Shown one piece after another: positions 11,638 through 23,781 of a stretch of DNA of 64,000 nucleotides; the first letter of the stretch is position 1, and each line of letters begins with the position of its first letter. This stretch comes from Arachis hypogaea (lineage: Eukaryota > Streptophyta > Magnoliopsida > Fabales > Fabaceae). The notes under the pieces are model-generated. The model worked only from the letters and a program-made list of their open reading frames with translations, did not search any database and was not told the DNA's origin. The stretch is taken from the NCBI RefSeq assembly GCF_003086295.3, contig NC_092054.1, positions 17,991,878 to 18,055,877 of the forward strand. The letters run 5' to 3'. The position numbers and the translations under genes were made by a program.

Positions 11638-13427
11638 AGATACAGATTTTAAAAAATATAAATTTAAACTGTATTAATTTATATATATATAAAATTTTGA
11701 TAAATATAAATATAAATATAAATTATATATTTTTATGTATAAAATATTATAAATATAGTACAAATTTTTACTTATTAAATATTAACTAAAAAAAATAATA
11801 TCCGTTAGTGATGTAAAAGAATTCTTGCTTTAATATATGATTGTCCTTCTAAGAAATTCATTTGAACAGCAATGTGGAGTAGCAAATCACCACCTTGCCA
11901 TTAAATGAGGTATCTCAAAGCATTATGTATCAATTTGTTTGCGGGCCTTTTTCAATTTTATTCATTGCCATCAGCCATGACTTTAATAACTCAACTGCTA
12001 TCATCTCATTCTACTCTGTTTAACCTCCATGTATCGATTGTTGTGCATTCAAACCAAAAAGTTGACTAGGACCTGATCCAAAATAAAAATATTTGATAAT
12101 AAAAAAATATTAATAAAAAATTATCAAAAATTATTATTTTTAATTTTATTTAATACATATATATTATAATAAATAAATATTAAATAAAATAAATTTAAGC
12201 AGTTTAAAATAATTATTTTTTATTTCTTTAATATTATCAAATTCAATACCTACATCATCGTATGAATTTAATTCTAATCCAACAAAATTTACTTACATAA
12301 TACACGTGTGAAATCAGGTTGTTTTTTTTTCAATATTTGTATTTTGTGTTCCTTCTCCTCCTAAAGGATGAAAGAGAAAGAGAAATTTCAATGAAAAAAA
12401 AGGAGAAAGAGGAGGAGGAAATGTTGGTGATAACGATAACAAAAAAAAATAACAAAAAAAAACGTGCAACAACAACACGAAAAATAATGTACGCACATAA
12501 ATATAAATGACTTGTAAAGACTTGCATAAAAAAATGACTTATATATGAAAAATAATTATATATAATTTTAATTAACACAATAACCACAACAATAACCTTC
12601 ATCATCATGGATATAAGCATATTTTTTTTTGTTATGCACCATCTTCCAAAATTTTCTTTTATCAACAGATTTCTTTTTTTTTTTTCGCAATTCTAAGACA
12701 AAATCATATGCCAAATAAACACATAATATGAAAACGAAGAAATAATATAGAAGAAAAACAAAGAATACGAAAACAATATTTACTACTTTTTTTTAAAAGA
12801 AAAAAAATAACATCTTGACCCTCCAAAAATAATTTCAATTTGACAAATAAAATACACTAAACATAAGAAAATATACTTGAAAAAATATTTTAGGGATTAT
12901 ATCTGGATATGATTTTTTACAAGTTTACTTAAAAAAATATATTTTCATCATCAAAATTTGATGATATATTATATATACTGAAAGTGTCAGGGAATATTAA
13001 TTTTCATAATATATGTAACACATAAATACAATAACTCAATAAGTGAGCTTTATAGTGTACGTATATGTATTTTAGAATATGTTCCATCATAAGATTATGC
13101 AGAAGAACTTGCAGGTTCCCTCTGCCATCAACGAAATTTACTCTTTCTTTGCCTGTCTCCACAGATTATTGTCTCCCCAATTATTTAGACAGAACATTGT
13201 CTCCTCATTTATTATTTGTGAAAATGTTGTTGCCGCCTTAGCTTCTTTTAATTTGGAGTGAATATTCAAATTAATTTTTAAATATGTTAAGTTAAACACT
13301 TTTATTATTAATAAATTTCTATTATTTTAAACATTTTAGAGAAAGATCGATTTTTTTACAAAGAGAGTTAATTTGTCTCATAAAAATATTTGTCAAAAAT
13401 CTATAAAATTACTAAAAATTAGTTTTT
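11638..13427. other. AT-rich spacer
   Basis: Apart from the repeat copy at 12.3-12.7 kb, no coding pattern, RNA gene or element terminus was recognised. The 60-codon frame at 13079-13261 has no family signature. Confidence 0.6.
12300..12700. repeat. Dispersed GA/AAC-rich repeat, copy near 12.4 kb
   Basis: The stretch 12365-12560 reads like 19945-20125. Both have a GAGGAGGA tract, GTTGGTGA then CGATAAC, AAAACGTGCA, and ATAAATATAAATGACTTGTA. A reverse-oriented relative is at about 14690-14850, and part of the same wording recurs at 47925-48120. It is probably a non-autonomous transposon family. Open frames here are purine-tract artefacts. Confidence 0.55.
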
Positions 13428-14074
13428 GGACAATTTATATATTTAAAACATTTAAAAAAAACGTTAGATAATTACAACTTTTTAAAATTGTAACTTTTCT
13501 AATTATATATAAACCGTAACACCGTGCCACGGATTAGAATGGTACATAAACGGCTATTCTGTCGCGGTTTACGTTGAATTTGGTCTATGTATAAACCGTT
13601 ACACGTCTGTAGCAGTTTATATTGGCTTTTGTAAATACAGGATTCGCTACACCCGTAGTGGTTTGGCGTCGATGAAAAAACCGCGATATCCTGTAACGGT
13701 TTCTTCTTCTCCCAAGCATTGTTTTATCATTCATTTGCATATTTGTTAAAATAAGAGACATTGCTTGGGAGAAGGAAAAACCGCTATAGGATATCACGGT
13801 TTCTTCATCGACGCCATTCCTTCAGAACCTGTTATAGGATAGCGGATTCTGTATTTACAAAAGTCAATATAAACTGCTACAAGGTGTAGCGGTTTATGCA
13901 CAGGCCAAATTCAATGTAAACTGCGATAGGATGTAGTGGTTTATGTGCAATTCTAATCTGCGGCAGGGTGTCGCAGTTTACATATAATTAGAAAAATTAC
14001 AATTGCGTTTGGTATTTTGAAAAGTTATAATTACGTAACATTTTTTCCAAATGTTTTAAATATGTATATTGCTC
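13428..14074. mobile_element. 647-bp foldback (near-complete palindrome) element
   Basis: The left arm (13428-13744) and right arm (about 13760-14074) are inverted copies along almost their whole length. Matched landmarks are TATATTTAAAACATTT outside, then AATTATATATAAACCG against its inverse, GGCTTTTGTAAATACAG, ATCGACGCCA, and TCTCCCAAGCA next to a loop of about 20 bases. The arms carry many short AAACCGC/GCGGTTT motifs. The structure fits a foldback or hairpin MITE. A transcript across it would make a hairpin of about 310 bp. The 70-codon minus-strand frame at 13585-13797 simply crosses the loop. Confidence 0.85.
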
Positions 14075-14669
14075 TTAGTTTCTCAAATATGTATATTAAA
14101 AGTTTTTATTAAAAAAAATAAAGAGACTAATATAACAGACAGATGTATATTTTAAGAATTTTTAAAATAATAAAAATTTATTAAAAACTAAAATATTTTA
14201 TCTAAAATTTATTAGAAACTAATTTAAATATATACTCTTAATTTAATTTTCTTCTTAAATATTGACATACATGCATCCTTCAAAATTTAATTTTGTTTAC
14301 AAATCTACTCATTAAAATTTAGAAGGAGAATACTAATTTATTAGATAAATTTGACCTCCACATAAATTTTTTGGAGATACAGGATAAATTTAACTCCAGA
14401 AAATATAATCTTACGTCAATACTTTAATTTTGTTTCAAAAATGACTTTTTTTTTTTAGTCCAATATTCACTTTATTTTAAAATAAATGTCAATAACTCAA
14501 TATATATATAGTTTATCATAAATGGCTTTATTTTAAATACTAAAAATAAGCATTGTTTAGAACTACGAGTTAAAGGGATCTATTGTTTGGTCACAAAGGG
14601 TGATGATTTAAAATAATAATTTATATATTTTTTTGTTATTGATAAATTGCACGTTAGATAAAAAAATTG

Positions 14670-15890
14670 AGTACTGCTACATATATACAAATTTTTTTGG
14701 TATACAAATCATACAAATCACTTATATAATGCGTACGCAAATCATGTTGTTTCTCTTTATATCCCACATTCTTCTTCCTCCTCCTCTTCCTTCTTCTTCT
14801 TCTCCTTCTTCTTTGCATTTCTCCTCTTTTTTTCGTGTGTTTCATCTTCATCGTCGTTTTTTTATTACTGTTGTTGTTACTGTATTTTTTTCTCTTCCTC
14901 TTTCTATTAATTTTGCAATATTATGTATTTTTTTATCACTGTTGTTGTTGCTGCATTTTTTTCCTCCTCTTCTTTCTATTGATTTTGCAACATTATGTAT
15001 TTTTTTTATTTAATTTTTTCTTCTCAAGAAGAATTATGTGAATATGAAATAAGAAGATGAAGAAGAAAAAGCAGCAGAAGATGAGGAGGAGAAAAATGAA
15101 GAGTTTTGAATTATGCAGAACTTATTAGCACACATACACTGAAAATTCTTAAACAATAATACACTCGAATATCTTCGTGTTACACCCAAATTTGCTGCAA
15201 ATATAGAAAAATGTTTCCTCTAATGCTGCATTTGTTTTCTTCTTCTTCTTTTCTTTATTTCTTTCTTTTTTTTAGTTGAATGAATGTAAGTTTATCATCT
15301 TTCAAGTAATTTTGTAACATTATGTGTTTTTTTTGTTTAATTTTTTTGTTTTTATTCTTGTTAAGAGAGTAAAACAAGAAGAAACTTGAGAAGGTAAAAC
15401 AAAAGAAAAAGATGAATAAGAAAAGAAGAAGAAGATGGCGATGATGATGAAAAAAAGAAGAAGCAGCAGAAGATGAGGAAGAGGAAGAAGAAGAGTTTTG
15501 AATTATACAGAACTTATCAGCACACATACATTGAAAATTCTTAAACAATACACTCGAATATTTTCATGTTATACCCAAATATCTTCGTATTATACCCAAA
15601 TATCTTCGTGTTACACCCAAATTTGCTGCAAATACAGAAAAATATTTCCTCTAATGCTGCATTTTTTCTTATTTATTTCTTTCTTTTAATTGAATGAATG
15701 TAAGTTCATCCTCTTTCAAGTAATTTTGTACCATTATATGTTTCTTTTTTTTCTTTATTTGATTTTTTTTTTATTTTTATTCTTGTTAAAAGAGTAAAAC
15801 AAGAAGAAATTTGAGAAGATAAAATATAAAAAAAAAAAGATAAATAAGAAAAAAAAAGAAAATGATGATGATGATGATGAAAAAGAAGAA
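14670..15890. repeat. GA/GAT-rich repeat family with an internal ~400-bp tandem duplication, left part
   Basis: Two tandem copies (about 15055-15450 and 15455-15887) share the landmarks AGAAGATGAGGA, GAGTTTTGAATTAT(G/A)CAG, TTCTTAAACAATA, CACTCGAATAT, TTACACCCAAATTTGCTGCA and CTTTCAAGTAATTTTGTA. A third copy resumes at 19532, on the far side of the CACTA element 15891-19531. The outer left edge (TATACAAATCATACAAATCA near 14700) resembles the inverse of the outer right edge near 20100, which suggests one non-autonomous element interrupted by the CACTA insertion. Long T-rich frames here are not genes. Confidence 0.65.
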
Positions 15891-16059
15891 TACTACAAAA
15901 TTTATATATATTTGTGGGTGTTTTTTAGTGAGAGTTTTAAAAAACCTTCATAATATATTTTATGTGTGACATTTTAACAAACTCCCACAAGATCACTAAC
16001 AATAAAAACCATTGTTACCACTTAAACTACCAGAAATTAAAATTCTTTTTCAAAATCCA

Positions 16060-16560
16060 AGAGAACACTTGAAGAGAGAACAGAGGATGAGAGCTCACTG
16101 AAACCCTAAGATTGCGATAGTCATCTCCACCGTCATCTCCACCGCCGTCGCCGCCTCCTCTGCCATTGCTGCCGTCGTCACTACTAAAGTTCACCTCCTT
16201 TATGCTGTTGCCAGAAAGTTACTGAGATCGAGCCAAGACGCCTCCTTTATCAACGCGTGTCTAGATCTTGTCGCAATGCCCGAGTCTCTGAGACCAAGAG
16301 AAAGCACCTCTTCTGTCAACTCTCCTCCCTCAATGACTCTCGTGTTTTCCATCGGCATGCTCTTCTTCGTTCCGATCCACTCATTCTCAATTTTCGGTTC
16401 TCTTTCTCTTTTTCCTTTTTATTCATTTTCTTTGTTTTTCATGCTCAGATTCTGAATGCTTTGCTATATGATATAACATTCAATGAGTTTTATTATCTCT
16501 TAATTGATGAACATTGTTTCAAATTCGCAAGCACTCCAAGTGTTTGATGAATTGTTTATT
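16060..16560 (+). pseudogene. Captured 5' exon-like region of unknown origin
   Basis: A GC-richer CT-rich block (TCTCCACCG and CCGCCTCC repeats) follows ACTGAAACCCTAAG, which looks like a plant 5' leader and first exon inside the CACTA element. The 96-codon frame at 16257-16547 has no signature I recognise and degenerates into a Phe/Ser-rich run. It may belong to the same captured gene as the demethylase exons downstream or to a second host gene. I make no functional call. Confidence 0.35.
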
Positions 16561-17880
16561 CTCTTAATGGTTGTATTAATTCTTGTTCAGTGAAATGATA
16601 CTGTGTCTTATTTGCTCCCTGTAAATTAAATCTGATCATAGCATAGATTAGACTCTCCTGATAATAGCATTTTTCCTATTTCGTGTCATACTGCAAGTGG
16701 CAGCAACTATACTATATATTTGGCCACTATATATTTACAAGCAATGAATTTAGTAGTTCATTGTAATGAATTTTTTGTTTGATCTATTCAAGTTCAATTT
16801 CCTGAGTATACTGTGATCTTTTCAGGTTCTTGTAGTGTTATAGTATATATAGGAAGTTTTAATAAGAATAAAGTACAGCCTATGAAAACAAATAAAGTAC
16901 AGCCTACGAAAATTAGCTCAGATGTTGTTATATTCTTTTGAATTTCTACATTCAAGGTTAAAGCATTTAGGAAGAACGGGAGGAAGGTAGGTAGTATATT
17001 AGACGATTAAATTTCCAACATTATCATCACAAGAAATCTTAGAGCGGTGGCAGTTGAGCATCACACCAAATGGCATCCAATTAACTTGTTATAATATATG
17101 TGCTCCTTGAAGCCAAAATATTTTTTCATCTTATTTGATTACCAAAAGCATTGCAAGGCAATAACATAACTTGTTAAATTGTTTTCAGTTTTTCTTCTTA
17201 ACAACTAAGTATCCCATTATACTTTGCTTGATTTCATTTGTCCTATAGGTAACAAGAATACAGAATGAAGGTATCTAAGACACAAATTGAGAAGGCATGT
17301 CTTGGGGTTCTTAAATTTTACTGTGTTATTACTTCTTCTACTCTTCTACTTCTATTGCTTTTTCCATCCTTTCACTTGTAGGTTGAAAGTTGCCAAAAAG
17401 AATTAACCAGCTTTATCTGATTCTATTATCTAGTAGAACCTAATTATTCACATTTATAAGCACATGGTAGCCGTAGGTACATGATTTATTTGCTTTACAG
17501 GAACTAGAGATGTAAGATAAGTAAAGATAGATGGACAATATTTTGAAAAGGGTTCCAGTCATTGAAAAATCAATTTATTTGTAATTTACAAGGTAAAACA
17601 AAACCTAGAACAGAGGTGGAATACCAAGATCTATGACTTATTGGCCACATAGATCTGATAGTAATCAACATGCTAATTTAGTTATAGTAGGTGGGGTAGT
17701 TATGGCAGCTCTGCAGGTTGCTGGCCGCAGGGAATGATCCTGCATTACACTTATACTAAAGCTTAGCTCATACTCTTAGATGAAAAAGCTAAAAGTATTT
17801 TTTGGAGAAGCCATTCTTTCACCTTGTTAACTCACTGATGGTGACATTTCAATTGGCTGAATTCGGTTTTTATTGTGCAG

Positions 17881-18991
17881 CACTCGGAACACCTTTGCGA
17901 GTGTAAGACTGTGAAGCTGCATCTTTTGAGCAATGCATTTGTTACTACACTAAGGAAAGATGAACAGTTTCTTTGGGCTGGTTCTGAGATGGACTCTGTG
18001 AGTTCTCGTTGTTGTTGATGATGTATTACTTCAAAATTATTATGCACTATACACAACTAAGTCCAGCTTTATTTTAGGATATAAGTTCGAGATATGGTGA
18101 AGACCTTGATTGAAGCTCAGAAGTGGGCAGAAGGGATAAGAGATTGCATAACAAATTGAGTTTTGGTATCAAGACTCAACTGTAAAGAAAGTTCATTTAG
18201 AATTCATTGATGAGTTATTGAGATTTAATCCTCCACCTTGCAATGAGCCTAATTATCATAAATTGAAGGTGCCTTTTCACTTGAATAAGCTGTATGGTGT
18301 CTTTTGGCTGAGAAGCTCTATAGTGTTTTTGGTGTTTGTAACTTTCTGCAAATTGGATTTGTACAATAAAAAATTTTGTTCTTGTAGGAATACGCTGAAG
18401 AAGCGAGGTTATTAGTTCAGGATATTGATACTGCTTTATCGAGGTGTTCAAAGGTACTTTGTCCTAGAATTTAGACTATTCATATGCCTTCATTACTTCA
18501 TATTGACAATAAATGTATCTCCTTAAAGCTCATGTTTTTGCTAGTTGTAATAACATATTATGACATTAATTTTTCTTTTCACTCCATTCAATTTGATTAA
18601 TATTATTCATTCCAGATGTCTGAGTTGGAACTTTTGTACTCCAGAGCTTGTGGCTTACCCATCTACATGAAAGAGAATAAGAAATTAGTAAATCACTTTT
18701 TGTTTGTGTGTAAAAGAATTCTATTTAATATGTGTACACATGAATGTAGGATATGTTTCTTACTTTCTTTGTAACTTGTAAGAAGGAAGAACCAACAAGA
18801 AACCAAACCAAAAGTTCTCTCTCTCCCTTTGTCGCTCCCAATTATAGTGTTTGATTCATCAAGTTCAACTATTTCACTTCTCAGATCTTAAGCAAAGGCA
18901 AGTCTCTGTGTGTGTGTGTGTCCAGCTAAATCGAGCTGAATCTTGTAGCATCCAATGTCGTGAGATGTTAAAAGGTCCTATGAATCTACAG
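17881..18991 (+). pseudogene. JARID1/JMJ17-like histone demethylase, captured exons (PLU-1 region)
   Basis: Five exon-like blocks have splice borders. 17881-17997 encodes HSEHLCECKTVKLHL and FLWAGSEMDS. 18078-18268 encodes VRDMVKTLIEAQKWAEGIRD then, one frame over, KKVHLEFIDELLRFNPPPCN. 18388-18453 encodes EYAEEARLLVQDIDTALS. 18616-18687 encodes MSELELLYSRACGLPIYMKE. 18926-18991 encodes LNRAESCSIQCREMLKGPMN. The lengths 117, 66, 72 and 66 are exact codon multiples. The KHSEHLCEC-type C5HC2 zinc-finger end followed by a PLU-1-like helical region matches KDM5/JARID1 demethylases (plant JMJ17 type), which remove H3K4 methylation in the nucleus. The JmjC catalytic domain is absent, and exon 2 has a stop and a frameshift near 18150. 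It lies inside the CACTA element, so it is a transduplicated fragment, not a gene. Confidence 0.72.
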
Positions 18992-19531
18992 GTCTGCCTA
19001 TTGCTTCTTTTTCACATCTTTTAATTGTATGTGATTATTTAAAGGCATAATTTTATTAACTAATGAGGTCTGCAGAATGTTAGTTTGCTGCATACTAATG
19101 AGGTCTGCAGAATGTTAGTTTGCTGCATACTAATATTGTTTCAGACTAATAATTGATTAGTAGTATAATAATGTAATTCTAGTATCTAGATTAATTGTTT
19201 CAGTCTTTCAGACTAATATTGACATGTTTGTGGAGGTTGAAACCCACATGAATGTGTTTTTTTTTTAAATTAAAAATTTTTTATGGGGGTTCTAAACCGC
19301 CACAATGATTAACCAAGAAGTGCCACAAAACGCAAGCACAGAACCCCCACAAAAGGCATAGAAAACTGCCACTGAATGAAATTGTGGGGGTTGTGAAAAA
19401 CCGCCACAAAGGAGCTCGTGGCACCTCAAATTTTGGGGGTTTTTGAAACTGCCACGATCCTTTTTGTGGGGGTTTGAAACCGCCACAAATAGGAAAAAAA
19501 ACCGCCACAAATGAGCAAAATCGTTGTAGTG

Positions 19532-20125
19532 GAAGAAGGAGCAGTAGAAGATGAGGAGGAGAGAGAAGAAGAGTTTTGAATTATGCAGAACTTATCAGTA
19601 CACATATAACGAAAATTCTTAAACAATACACTCAAATATCTTCGTGTTACACCCAAATATCTTTGTGTTATACTCAAATTTGTTGTAAATATAGAAAAAT
19701 ATTTTCTCTAATGTAAAACTTTTACATTACATTTCAATTCAAACCATCAATAATGAAACATTATTCACCTACAGAATTATGAACTACTAATGAAAAAATT
19801 AACTAGAATTGAAACACAACTCACTTGATTAGATTCAAAACAATAATAAATTTCATTCTGGTTCAATTGACAATTTGAACTTGAATTATTCATTATCTTC
19901 AACAACGAGATAACTGATGATGGAGAAGAAGAAAAAAAAAAGAAAAGAAGAAAAGAAATTTTAATAAAAAAAAGAAGGAGGAAGAGGAGGAAGAGGAGGA
20001 GGAGATGGTGTTGGTGACGATGATAACGAAAAAAAAAATAAAAAAAGAAGAAAAACGTGCAGCAATAATTCAAAAAAAACATAGGTACGTAAATATAAAT
20101 GACTTGTATAAAAAATAATTTATAT
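19532..20125. repeat. GA/GAT-rich repeat family, right part after the CACTA insertion
   Basis: Directly after the CACTA right end the sequence resumes AGAAGATGAGGAGGAGA, GAGTTTTGAATTATGCAG, TTCTTAAACAATACACTC, matching the copies at 15.1 and 15.5 kb. The part from 19920 to 20125 matches the copy at 12.4 kb. Open frames are low complexity. Confidence 0.65.
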
Positions 20126-22165
20126 GCATAAAATAACTCAAAAAATTATAAAATTTTTTGTTTGGTTGTAAATTATAATTTCAAATCACTATTTATATGT
20201 CTCTTTTTAGCTTTTAATTTGTATTTTAAACTTCAATTTACATAATTAAAAAAATAATTATAACTAATTTCGTTATAGAAGAATGGTTAATATTTTAATT
20301 TTTAACTATTTAAATAAAAAATTCTATAGCATATAGCATAGGTGATAGCTCACAGCATGCACCCTACTTCATTATTTATTTATTTTTTCACTTTACACCC
20401 ACACGTGATGGATTGGCCCTTCATGTCCCGGAACTGTCGCGCATGCACACGTGTGTTCTCACTTTCACCTCTCTCTCTCTTTCTCTCTCTCTCATATGTC
20501 CATAAACGCTTGTCCCTTCTATAATTGCTTTTTTTTTTGCTTCAATTATATTTATATAACCTTATTACATGCCATCGCTTGCTTTTCTAGTTATTACTTT
20601 CATAATTTGCACTACTAATAACAAATGATCAAAATAACATTTTTATTTTGTTGTTTCATATTTTATTTAAGTGGAGTAATTAATTAGAATTGCATAGCAT
20701 TTCAAAGCATTTTCTATTTCTTGAAATAAAATACAAATCAATCTGATCATAAATTGTTTACTTCTGTCTCAAATCTCTTCGATTAGATCCTTCCAGTTGC
20801 CAATTGGTGCTTCATTATTTGCTTCTCGCCTTTGCCTTTCTAATTCCCTCCTGAGCATTACTTCCATTTCTTTAACTTTTTTTGTTCTATCCTTTTATTC
20901 TCCTCTTTATCCCCTTTTTTTTAAGAGAAGATAGATGAGATGTTAGGATTTAAAAAGAAAAATTAAAAACTTATGTGCTGTTAATTTTATATAAAGTTGA
21001 TAAATGAGAATCGTTTACTAAAAAAAATACGTATTTAGATACACTTGAAAAATGTAATAAAAAAAAATAATACCGTAAACAAAGATTACGCTTTTTAGAT
21101 TTGAGACACTTTTGTAAAAGATGTCTATATTAGTATTGTCTATTCTCAAAAACTACGTTTTTCTGTATCAAAAGATACGCTTCTAACATTTGAAAATAAG
21201 GTGAATTTTTTTAAATAAGATGGATTTTTTCAAATGATACTGTGCATGACAAGTGGTTATGTCTTTTAACACTAATAGTTACTAGAATTCAAAAAAAGCT
21301 ATATTTTTCAAAACTACTGTATCATTTTATAAACATAACAAATAATATATCAAAATTTAGGGTATAGTCAGAACTATTGACGATACTCAGCGAGCAAAAG
21401 GAATTGCCGGAACTTGGAATGGAGACAAAATTGATAGACAACTTATGGTACGTTAGATTTGCGTTTTTATTTTTTATTTTTATTTTTAGTATTTTCAGTT
21501 TTTTAAATTTTATAAAAAAAAATAAAAAAATAAAAATAATAAAATTTTTTTTTTTTTTCACCTCTTATTTTTATTTTTTTTATAATATTTAAAAAATATT
21601 AAAAATAAAAATACAAACTAAACATATCCTTAAAATATAAATTGGGAACTCCGAGAAAATAATAACGCGTAAACGAAATTGCACGTACTTGGAGTGCAGA
21701 CAAAAGATGTGTTATTGGGATTGAAAAGTAGGATACAAAAGTAAAAATACTCTTATAAAAAAATAACGGAGCAGCAAAAAAAACTCGAAGAGTTCAAAGT
21801 GAACACCATAGTTCTAATTCTATGTTAGAGTTAATGATAATAACTCAAGACTAGTAAGCTATATATTTAGTTGTCTAATGGGTCTTAGGTCCTGTTTAAC
21901 AAATTAAAAAAAAAAAAGTAGTTGTCTAAATAATATGATTCAAGGTATCAACTATTTATAGACGATAAGCAAATAAAAAAATGTACAATCAAATAATAAA
22001 TGTATACTATCTTATCGTTAACAAGCTAAGAATACGAATCAATATTAATCTAGTTAATGATAAACATTCTAATCTTCTTTACTATGCTATGAAATCAATT
22101 AAGTTGGTTAGAGAAAATAAATTAATGATTATAGATTTAATATATTTTCTCATGTAAATTTTTTT
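20126..22165. other. AT-rich spacer
   Basis: It contains a short CT-rich microsatellite around 20468-20490 and an A/T-run stretch at 21470-21610. No gene, RNA or transposon terminus is supported. The frames at 20342, 21322 and 21377 lack any family signature. Confidence 0.6.
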
Positions 22166-23781
22166 GAGTTAAATCTCAAAGTAGTCGCTGAACTTGTAAT
22201 CGAATCTCATAGTCGTTCTAAATATATAATGACCTCAATATTGTCCTTGAATTTAACAAAGGTGACTCACGGTCGTCCCTGAAGCATTTTTCGAAGAATA
22301 TTCCTTAACGGCGTGATGACGTGTACTGAGAGACGCCACGGTGGATAGGTGACGTAGCTGTTATCGTTATTTGACTCAATTTAGTCTCTGAAGTGGTTTA
22401 TAACTCTAGTCCCCAATTTGAGTTTCATCTGTATTCACCATTAAAAGTCACTCTCTTTCTTCTTCTCTGCTCTCCTTTTTCTTCTTCTCCGCCACATCTC
22501 CTTCAACCAAAGCAGCATAATCAAATAGGATGAACCCAAATGATATCCATGCAAATTCAATTTAGCCTCCGATGAATCCCACACCATTACCTCTCACACA
22601 AGAATCCAGTAACTCCTTAAGTTCGAAAATCATTTTCACTGTCGATTACCTCCTGAATGAGTTGCCATTGTGGATTGAGGAGTTGAATGAGATGTCTGAG
22701 CTTCTCATCTTCTTAAACCAGGAAACCATTTCCATGTGCTCATCATGAGTGCCAAAAGTTCAAAGAAACATATTGGTGCAAACAGTGTGAATTTCAAAGC
22801 CACCTCACTTCATTTGATCCACAACTCTCTGCAAATCATGGAACAATCCTAGCCTCCCACAACCATACATAATGGATTTCAACTCAAAAGCTGAAGGTCA
22901 ATCGCTCCACCATTGCCTCTCAAATCCTTGGCTTCACAAGACCTATCCATTGCACATAAATCACTAACCATATACTCAAAAGCCCTACGTTTATGTAAAT
23001 GGAGGAAGAACTACAAAAAAGCTGGTTCATGTAACAATAAACAATATCAAAACCTTTCGGTGAGTCTCGCTTGGAGTGTGACTCAAGAAATTTACAGTAG
23101 AAAAGAGCAAGCTCTCTGTTTCGAGATTCAAGCTTGGAAATGGCATCAAAGACCAGAGCTTCAGCTTCCTCAAAACGACCCAATTGATCAATAAGCACTT
23201 CAGGGTCAAAAACAATGGTAGGGTTCCAAGTGAACTAGGGAGTTTGGACGATACATGAATAAAACAGAAAAATTTTGGGAAATTAGAAAATGAAAAAAGA
23301 AGAAAAGGGTTTAGGATTTACAATACTTACAGAGAGAGCAAGAGAAGAAAGGTGAGAAAAGGAGGAGGAAGGAAATAGAAGATGACAAAATAGTATCTTC
23401 TAATAGTGGAAGAAGAAGAAGGAGATGTGGTTAAAGGAGATGTGGCGGAGAAGAGGGAGAAGAGGAAGAAGGAGAGAAGAGAAAAAGAAAGAGAGTGACT
23501 TCTAATGGTGGACACAGATGGAACTCAAATTGGGGACTAGGGTTATAAATCACTTCAGGGACTAAATTGAGTCAAATAACGATAACAGCCACGTCATCTA
23601 TCCACCGTGGCATCTCTCAATACACGTCATCACGCCGTTAAGAAATATTCTCCGGAAAATGCTTCAGAGACGATCGTGAGTCACCTTTGTTAAATTCAGG
23701 GATAATATTGAGGCCATTACAAGTTTAGGGACGACCGTGAGACTTGATTACAAGTTCAGGGACTATTTTGAGATTTAACTC
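22166..23781. mobile_element. Pack-MULE carrying a PPR fragment
   Basis: The left terminus GAGTTAAATCTCAAAGTAG and the right terminus (inverse of GAGTTAAATCTCAAAATAG) open inverted repeats of about 315 bp each. They match through ACTTGTAATC, TTTAACAAAGGTGACTCAC, ATTTGACTCAATTTAGTC and TCACTCTCTTTC. The 9-bp flank AATTTTTTT is present on both sides (22157-22165 and 23782-23790), the duplication length typical of Mutator elements, though T-rich. There is no transposase. The interior holds a reverse-oriented PPR gene fragment, which fits the Pack-MULE definition. Confidence 0.87.
22570..23235 (-). pseudogene. Pentatricopeptide repeat (PPR) protein fragment, captured
   Basis: Read on the minus strand, the first part (23215-22930) gives LIDQLGRFEEAEALVFDAIS, LFYCKFLESHSKRDSPKGFD and YMNQLFCSSSSIY. 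In shifted frames further on come FELKSIMYGCGRLGLFHDLQ, RVVDQM, HTVCTNMFL and MVSWFKKMRSSDIS. These are degenerate PPR units: 35-residue helical hairpins of organelle RNA-binding proteins. Several frameshifts and stops (for example after RVVDQMK and MFL) show that it is not translated as a whole. Only about 200 residues of a protein normally of 400-700 are present, with no targeting peptide. Its placement between MULE inverted repeats shows capture rather than an ordinary pseudogene. Confidence 0.75.

Larger units (their letters stand above)
15891..19531. mobile_element. CACTA element with captured JARID1-type demethylase exons
   Basis: The left end is TACTACAAAATTT (first base C changed to T) at 15891 and the right end is TTGTAGTG at 19531. 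The 3-bp flanks are GAA on both sides (15888-15890 and 19532-19534), as expected for CACTA, although the flank is GA-rich. The right subterminal region (19260-19520) is filled with repeats of TTGTGGGGGTT and AACCGCCAC. The left shows related TTTGTGGGTGTTTTT. It interrupts the GA-rich repeat family, so it is younger than that repeat. No transposase is present. The interior (about 16080-19000) is intron-exon-like host-derived sequence. Confidence 0.8.

Noticed and set aside
12314..15548. Many Phe/Leu/Ser- or Lys/Arg-rich frames
   Set aside because: These are purine/pyrimidine tracts of the dispersed GA-rich repeats, not proteins.
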